From Micromonospora sediminimaris (GTDB taxonomy: Bacteria; Actinomycetota; Actinomycetes; Mycobacteriales; Micromonosporaceae): a stretch of 64,000 bases of DNA. Below are positions 60,407 through 64,000 of the stretch, one piece after another. Where the stretch lies: the NCBI GenBank assembly GCA_900112325.1, contig FOLJ01000020.1, forward strand, positions 87,015 to 151,014. The letters are read 5' to 3'. Position numbers and translations under genes: made by a program. Position 1 is the stretch's first letter; each line of letters opens with the position of its first letter. The notes below the pieces were generated by a model. It was not told the origin of the DNA. It saw only the letters and a program-made list of their open reading frames with translations, and made no database searches.

Positions 60407-61504
60407 ATGACCACCGACACCACGGGCACCGCCGCCCGAGACGATGAACCCCGCCCCGGCGGGCCCGCCGATTCGCCCTTCGTGCGGGCGTGCCGCCGCC
60501 GGCCCGTCCCGCACACCCCGGTCTGGTTCATGCGCCAGGCGGGCCGCTCGTTGCCGGAGTACCGCGAGATCCGGGCCAACGTGGCGATGCTGGAATCGTG
60601 CCGGCGCCCGGACCTGGTCACCGAGATCACCCTTCAGCCGGTACGCCGGCACGGGGTGGACGCGGCGATCCTGTTCAGCGACATCGTGGTGCCGGTGGCT
60701 GCCGCCGGGGTCGACCTGGACATCGTGCCCGGCACCGGGCCGGTCGTGGCAGAGCCGGTGCGTACCGCCGCCGACGTCGAACGGATCCGGCCGATCGGCC
60801 GCGATGACGTCGACTACGTCGACGAGGCGGTCCGGCTGCTGGTCAAGGAGTTGGGCGACACCCCGCTGATCGGCTTCGCCGGTGCCCCGTTCACGCTTGC
60901 CAGTTACCTGGTGGAGGGCGGCCCGTCGCGTACCCACGCCAAGACCAAGGCGCTCATGTACGGCGAGCCCGAGCTGTGGCACGCCCTCGCCGGCCGGCTG
61001 GCCGAGGTGACCCTGGCGTTCCTGCGGGTGCAGATCGAGGCCGGCGTGTCGGCGGTGCAGCTGTTCGACTCGTGGGCCGGCGCGCTCTCCGAGGCCGACT
61101 ACCGCCGCTTCGTGCTGCCCCACTCGACGAAGGTGCTGTCCGGGCTCGCCGACACCGGAGTGCCCCGGATCCACTTCGGGGTGGGCACCGCCGAACTGCT
61201 CGGCGCGATGGGCGAGGCCGGTGCCGACGTGGTCGGCGTCGACTGGCGTACCCCGCTGGACGTCGCGACCCGCCGGATCGGACCGGAGCGGGCCGTGCAG
61301 GGCAACCTCGATCCGACCCTGCTGATGGCACCGTGGCCGGTGGTGGAGACCGAGGTGCGCCGGATCCTGGAGCAGGGCCGGGCCGCGCCGGGGCACGTGT
61401 TCAACCTCGGCCACGGGGTGCTGCCGGAGACCGACCCGGAGGTGCTGACCCGGGTGGTCGCCCTGGTGCACGAGCTGTCCGTCCGACCGGTCGACCAGGG
61501 CTGA
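60407..61504 (+). CDS. hemE: Uroporphyrinogen decarboxylase
   Basis: 365 residues. PVWFMRQAGRSLPEYREIR (substrate Arg loop), AAILFSDIVVPVAAAGVDLD (catalytic Asp), ASYLVEGGPSRTHAKTKALM and the C-terminal FNLGHGVLPETDPEVL. Converts uroporphyrinogen III to coproporphyrinogen III. ATG at 60407 is 7 nt after a CACGAT box without a clear Shine-Dalgarno, so the mRNA may be leaderless. First gene of a hemE-cgoX-chdC operon, the coproporphyrin-dependent heme route of Gram-positives. Confidence 0.96.
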   Translation: MTTDTTGTAARDDEPRPGGPADSPFVRACRRRPVPHTPVWFMRQAGRSLPEYREIRANVAMLESCRRPDLVTEITLQPVRRHGVDAAILFSDIVVPVAAAGVDLDIVPGTGPVVAEPVRTAADVERIRPIGRDDVDYVDEAVRLLVKELGDTPLIGFAGAPFTLASYLVEGGPSRTHAKTKALMYGEPELWHALAGRLAEVTLAFLRVQIEAGVSAVQLFDSWAGALSEADYRRFVLPHSTKVLSGLADTGVPRIHFGVGTAELLGAMGEAGADVVGVDWRTPLDVATRRIGPERAVQGNLDPTLLMAPWPVVETEVRRILEQGRAAPGHVFNLGHGVLPETDPEVLTRVVALVHELSVRPVDQG

Positions 61505-61509
61505 CCGTC

Positions 61510-62919
61510 GTGGCGACGCGGCGGCGGGTGGCGGTGGTCGGCGGCGGCATCGCCGGCCTGGCCGCCGCGGTCCGGTTACGCGACCGCGCCCCCGCCGAGG
61601 TCGACATCACCGTGTACGAGCAGTCCGGCGCGCTCGGCGGCAAGCTGCGCACCGGCGAGCTGGCCGGCGGCCCGGTCGAGTTCGGCGCCGAGTCGTTCCT
61701 GATGCGTGACCCGGCCGGCGGGGAGTCCGCCGCCGTCGCCCTGATCCGCCGGCTCGGCCTGGCGGGACGGATCGTCCACCCCACCGTCGGGCAGGCGGCG
61801 CTGGCCGTCGACGGCGGACTGCGCCCGATCCCCGGCGGCACGCTTGTCGGCGTACCCGGTGATCTGGACAAGGTGTCAGCGGTGGCCCGGCCCACCCCGG
61901 AGGCCGACCGCGACGGAGGTGGGCCGCTGCTCGGCCCCGGGGCCGACGTCTCCGTGGGCGCGCTGGTCCGGTCGAGGTTCGGTGACGAGGTGGTCGACCG
62001 GCTGGTCGACCCGATGCTCGGCGGGGTGTACGCGGGCCGCGCCGACGACCTGTCCCTGGTCACCACCATGCCGGCGCTGGCCCGGGCCGCCCGGGTGGAA
62101 CACACGCTTGTCGCCGCCGTACGCGCGGCGCAGGCCGCCGCGCCCCGTGCTCCCGGCGAGCCGGTCTTCGGCACCCTCGACGGCGGGCTGAGCAGCCTGG
62201 TCGACGCGGCGGTGACGGCCAGCGGCGCGACGATCCGCCGCCACGCGGCGGTGCGTGAACTCACCCCGACCGGCGTCGGCTGGCGGCTGACCGTCGGCCC
62301 CACCCGCGACCCCGAGCACGTCGACGTGGACGCGGTGGTGCTGGCGGTGCCGGCCCGGCCGGCGGCGCGTCTGCTCGCCGACGTCGCCCCGCAAGCGGCG
62401 AAGGAGATCGGCGGGCTGGACTACGCCAGCGTCGCGCTCGTCACCCTCGCGCTGCCCGAACCGGTGCTGCCGGAACTCTCCGGCTTCCTGGTGCCCGCCA
62501 CCGAAGGACTGCTGGTCAAGGCGTCCACCTTCTTCACCACCAAGTGGGGGCACCTGCGCCGGCCGGACGGGCTGGCCCTGGTGCGCGCCTCGGTCGGCCG
62601 GTACGGCGACGAGGAGCAGCTCCAGCGCACCGACGAGGACCTCGCGGCCACCGTGCACCGGGAGGTGTCGGCGGTGCTGGGAACGCCGCTGCCCGCCCCG
62701 GTCGCCGGGCACGTGCAGCGCTGGGGTGGCGCGCTGCCGCAGTACACCCCCGGTCACCTCGACCGGGTGGTGGCCGCCCGCTCGACCCTGCGGGCGACGC
62801 ATCCGACGCTGCGGCTGGCCGGCGCCGGCTACGACGGGGTCGGCATCCCGGTCTGCGTCCGCTCCGGTGAGACGGCGGCCGAGGAGATCATCACGGCACT
62901 GGAAGGACCGGGGAGATGA
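61510..62919 (+). CDS. cgoX: Coproporphyrinogen III oxidase (HemY-type)
   Basis: 469 residues. FAD-binding RRVAVVGGGIAGLAAAVRLR at the start, GALGGKLRTGELAGGPVEFG, and the C-terminal ATHPTLRLAGAGYDGVGIPV typical of HemY. In bacteria with ChdC this enzyme oxidises coproporphyrinogen III rather than protoporphyrinogen. GTG start five bp after hemE; overlaps chdC by ATGA at 62916-62919. Confidence 0.92.
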   Translation: MATRRRVAVVGGGIAGLAAAVRLRDRAPAEVDITVYEQSGALGGKLRTGELAGGPVEFGAESFLMRDPAGGESAAVALIRRLGLAGRIVHPTVGQAALAVDGGLRPIPGGTLVGVPGDLDKVSAVARPTPEADRDGGGPLLGPGADVSVGALVRSRFGDEVVDRLVDPMLGGVYAGRADDLSLVTTMPALARAARVEHTLVAAVRAAQAAAPRAPGEPVFGTLDGGLSSLVDAAVTASGATIRRHAAVRELTPTGVGWRLTVGPTRDPEHVDVDAVVLAVPARPAARLLADVAPQAAKEIGGLDYASVALVTLALPEPVLPELSGFLVPATEGLLVKASTFFTTKWGHLRRPDGLALVRASVGRYGDEEQLQRTDEDLAATVHREVSAVLGTPLPAPVAGHVQRWGGALPQYTPGHLDRVVAARSTLRATHPTLRLAGAGYDGVGIPVCVRSGETAAEEIITALEGPGR

Positions 62920-63617
62920 CCGAGCAGAGCAACGCGGCCCGCCTGAAGGAACTCAACGCCACCATCCGCTACACCATGTGGTCGGTGTTCCGGGCCAGCG
63001 CGCCGCTGCCGTCGCTGCGCGACAACGTCACCGGCGAGGTCGAGTCACTGATCGAGGAGCTGGCCGGCAAGGACGTGGTGGTACGCGGCACCTACGACGT
63101 GTCCGGGCTGCGGGCCGACGCCGACCTGATGGTCTGGTGGCACTCATCGTCAAGCGACGCGCTCCAGGACGCGTACCTGCGGTTGCGGCGAACTGCCCTG
63201 GGCCGGGCGATGACTCCGGTCTGGTCGCAGATGGCGTTGCACCGGCCGGCCGAGTTCAACAAGAGCCACATCCCGGCGTTCCTGGCCGGCGAGGAGGCCC
63301 GCGCCTACCTCTGCGTCTACCCGTTCGTCCGCTCGTACGACTGGTACCTGCTGCCCGACGCCGAGCGGCGGGAACTGCTGGCCGAGCACGGCAAGATGGC
63401 CCGCGGCTACCCCGACGTACGGGCCAACACGGTTGCCTCCTTCGCGCTCGGCGACTACGAGTGGATGCTCGCCTTCGAGGCCGACGAACTGCACCGAATC
63501 GTCGACCTGATGCGTGACCTGCGGGCCTCTCGCGCCCGGTTGCACGTACGCGAGGAGGTCCCCTTCTACACCGGCCGCCGCCGCTCGATCGCCGACATCG
63601 TCTCCGCCCTCGCCTGA
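62916..63617 (+). CDS. chdC: Coproheme decarboxylase (HemQ-type, chlorite dismutase fold)
   Basis: 233 residues. Key residues appear at the positions I recall for Corynebacterium diphtheriae ChdC: His118 (NKSHIPAF), Tyr135 (LCVYPFVRSYDWYLLP) and proximal His158 (AEHGKMARGYPDV). This is the actinobacterial type using His118 as a distal base. It oxidatively decarboxylates Fe-coproporphyrin III to heme b. The ferrochelatase (cpfC) is not in the window. Confidence 0.95.
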   Translation: MTEQSNAARLKELNATIRYTMWSVFRASAPLPSLRDNVTGEVESLIEELAGKDVVVRGTYDVSGLRADADLMVWWHSSSSDALQDAYLRLRRTALGRAMTPVWSQMALHRPAEFNKSHIPAFLAGEEARAYLCVYPFVRSYDWYLLPDAERRELLAEHGKMARGYPDVRANTVASFALGDYEWMLAFEADELHRIVDLMRDLRASRARLHVREEVPFYTGRRRSIADIVSALA

Positions 63618-63635
63618 GCCGGCCCGCCGGATCGT

Positions 63636-63695
63636 CCGCCCGGCTCGTCCACCGAGCCGGGCGGGGCCGCGCCAGAGGGAGTGTGGCGCGGCCCC
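63636..63695. terminator. Two consecutive perfect 12-bp hairpins between convergent genes
   Basis: CCGCCCGGCTCG/CGAGCCGGGCGG (63636-63647 and 63653-63664) and GGGGCCGCGCCA/TGGCGCGGCCCC (63663-63674 and 63684-63695), sharing two bases. They lie between the chdC stop and the end of the CBM2 gene and can stop transcription from both sides. Confidence 0.8.
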
Positions 63696-63703
63696 GGCCG
63701 GGG

Positions 63704-64000
63704 TCAGGCGGTGGCCGTGCAGGTCACCGTCGGTGTGTTCGTGCTGCTGCCGGAGGCCAGGAAGCCGAAGCTGGTGCTGGCGCCGGCACCGAGGTTGCCG
63801 TTGTAGCTGACGTTCGTGGCGGTGACGGTGGAGCCGCTGGAGGTGACTGTGGCGTTCCAGGCCTGGTTGACCTGTTGTCCGCTGCCGTTGGTCCAGCTCA
63901 CCCGCCAGCCGCGGATGGCCGCGTTGCCGGCGGTCACCTGCACCTCACCCTGGAAGCCGCCGGACCAGGTCGAGGTGACCCGGTACGTCGCCGAGCAGGC
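63704..64000 (-). CDS. Carbohydrate-binding module 2 at the C-terminus of a secreted enzyme, truncated by the window
   Basis: 98 visible residues: ACSATYRVTSTWSGGFQGEV, NAAIRGWRVSWTNGSGQQVN, NAWNATVTSSGSTVTATNVS-like segments and a terminal CTATA with the second Cys. The paired Cys and exposed Trp residues (TWSGGF, WNATV, SWTNG) are CBM family 2 cellulose/chitin-binding features. The catalytic domain lies beyond the right edge of the window, so the enzyme class cannot be given. Confidence 0.87.
   Translation of the reverse strand, partial: ACSATYRVTSTWSGGFQGEVQVTAGNAAIRGWRVSWTNGSGQQVNQAWNATVTSSGSTVTATNVSYNGNLGAGASTSFGFLASGSSTNTPTVTCTATA

Overview
The window is high-GC actinobacterial DNA, most likely from Micromonospora or a close relative in the Micromonosporaceae. 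This rests on codon use, frequent GTG starts, ATGA/GTGA coupled junctions, two principal-type sigma factors, a coproporphyrin-type heme operon and many actinobacterial DUF families (3000, 3039, 3093, 3099, 3159, 3710, 4193, 7455). No tRNA, rRNA, IS element, prophage or CRISPR array was seen.

Layout. 1-18.7 kb is mixed housekeeping and stress genes: a truncated GNAT/acyl-CoA synthetase, two ArsR-SRPBCC operons with visible operators, a group-2 sigma factor, a Spo0M-like protein, D-Tyr-tRNA deacylase, a methyltransferase, a secreted subtilase, an HhH-GPD protein, LtrA, a BrnT/CopG-like toxin-antitoxin pair, a pseudouridine catabolic pair, a TRIC-type channel and a helicase. 18.9-34.4 kb is a conserved actinobacterial block: DUF7455, the principal sigma factor, inositol monophosphatase, a Cei-like protein, DUF4193, DUF3093, dut, DUF3710, an OB-fold protein, DUF3159, two TrkA proteins, an APC/KimA-like permease, a TRAM methyltransferase and dxs. 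From memory this gene order matches the Mycobacterium tuberculosis Rv2703-Rv2682c region. 54.5-63.6 kb holds fadB-fadA, RNase D, DUF3000 and hemE-cgoX-chdC, which in M. tuberculosis continue almost directly after dxs.

The 34.5-54.4 kb stretch therefore looks like an accessory insertion in that block. It carries three paralogous multi-pass membrane proteins (GT-C-like), a lipoprotein, a two-component system, a redox-type aldo/keto reductase with its HxlR regulator, and the most interesting unit, 39.9-45.9 kb: GntR regulator, allophanate hydrolase (AtzF-like), two isochorismatase-fold cysteine hydrolases (biuret/triuret-hydrolase-like), a nucleobase-type permease and an AtzH (DUF3225) homologue. 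I read it as an inducible route that imports a ureide such as biuret or triuret and breaks it down to ammonia and CO2.

Non-coding signals include a family of three palindromic hairpins (18.7, 34.5 and 58.1 kb) in gene-end gaps next to G/C-homopolymeric tracts, a 142-bp stretch of exact identity between the two sigma factor genes (probable gene conversion), several perfect terminator hairpins, a perfect 16-bp palindrome, and repeated -10-like boxes 6-9 nt before start codons that suggest leaderless mRNAs.
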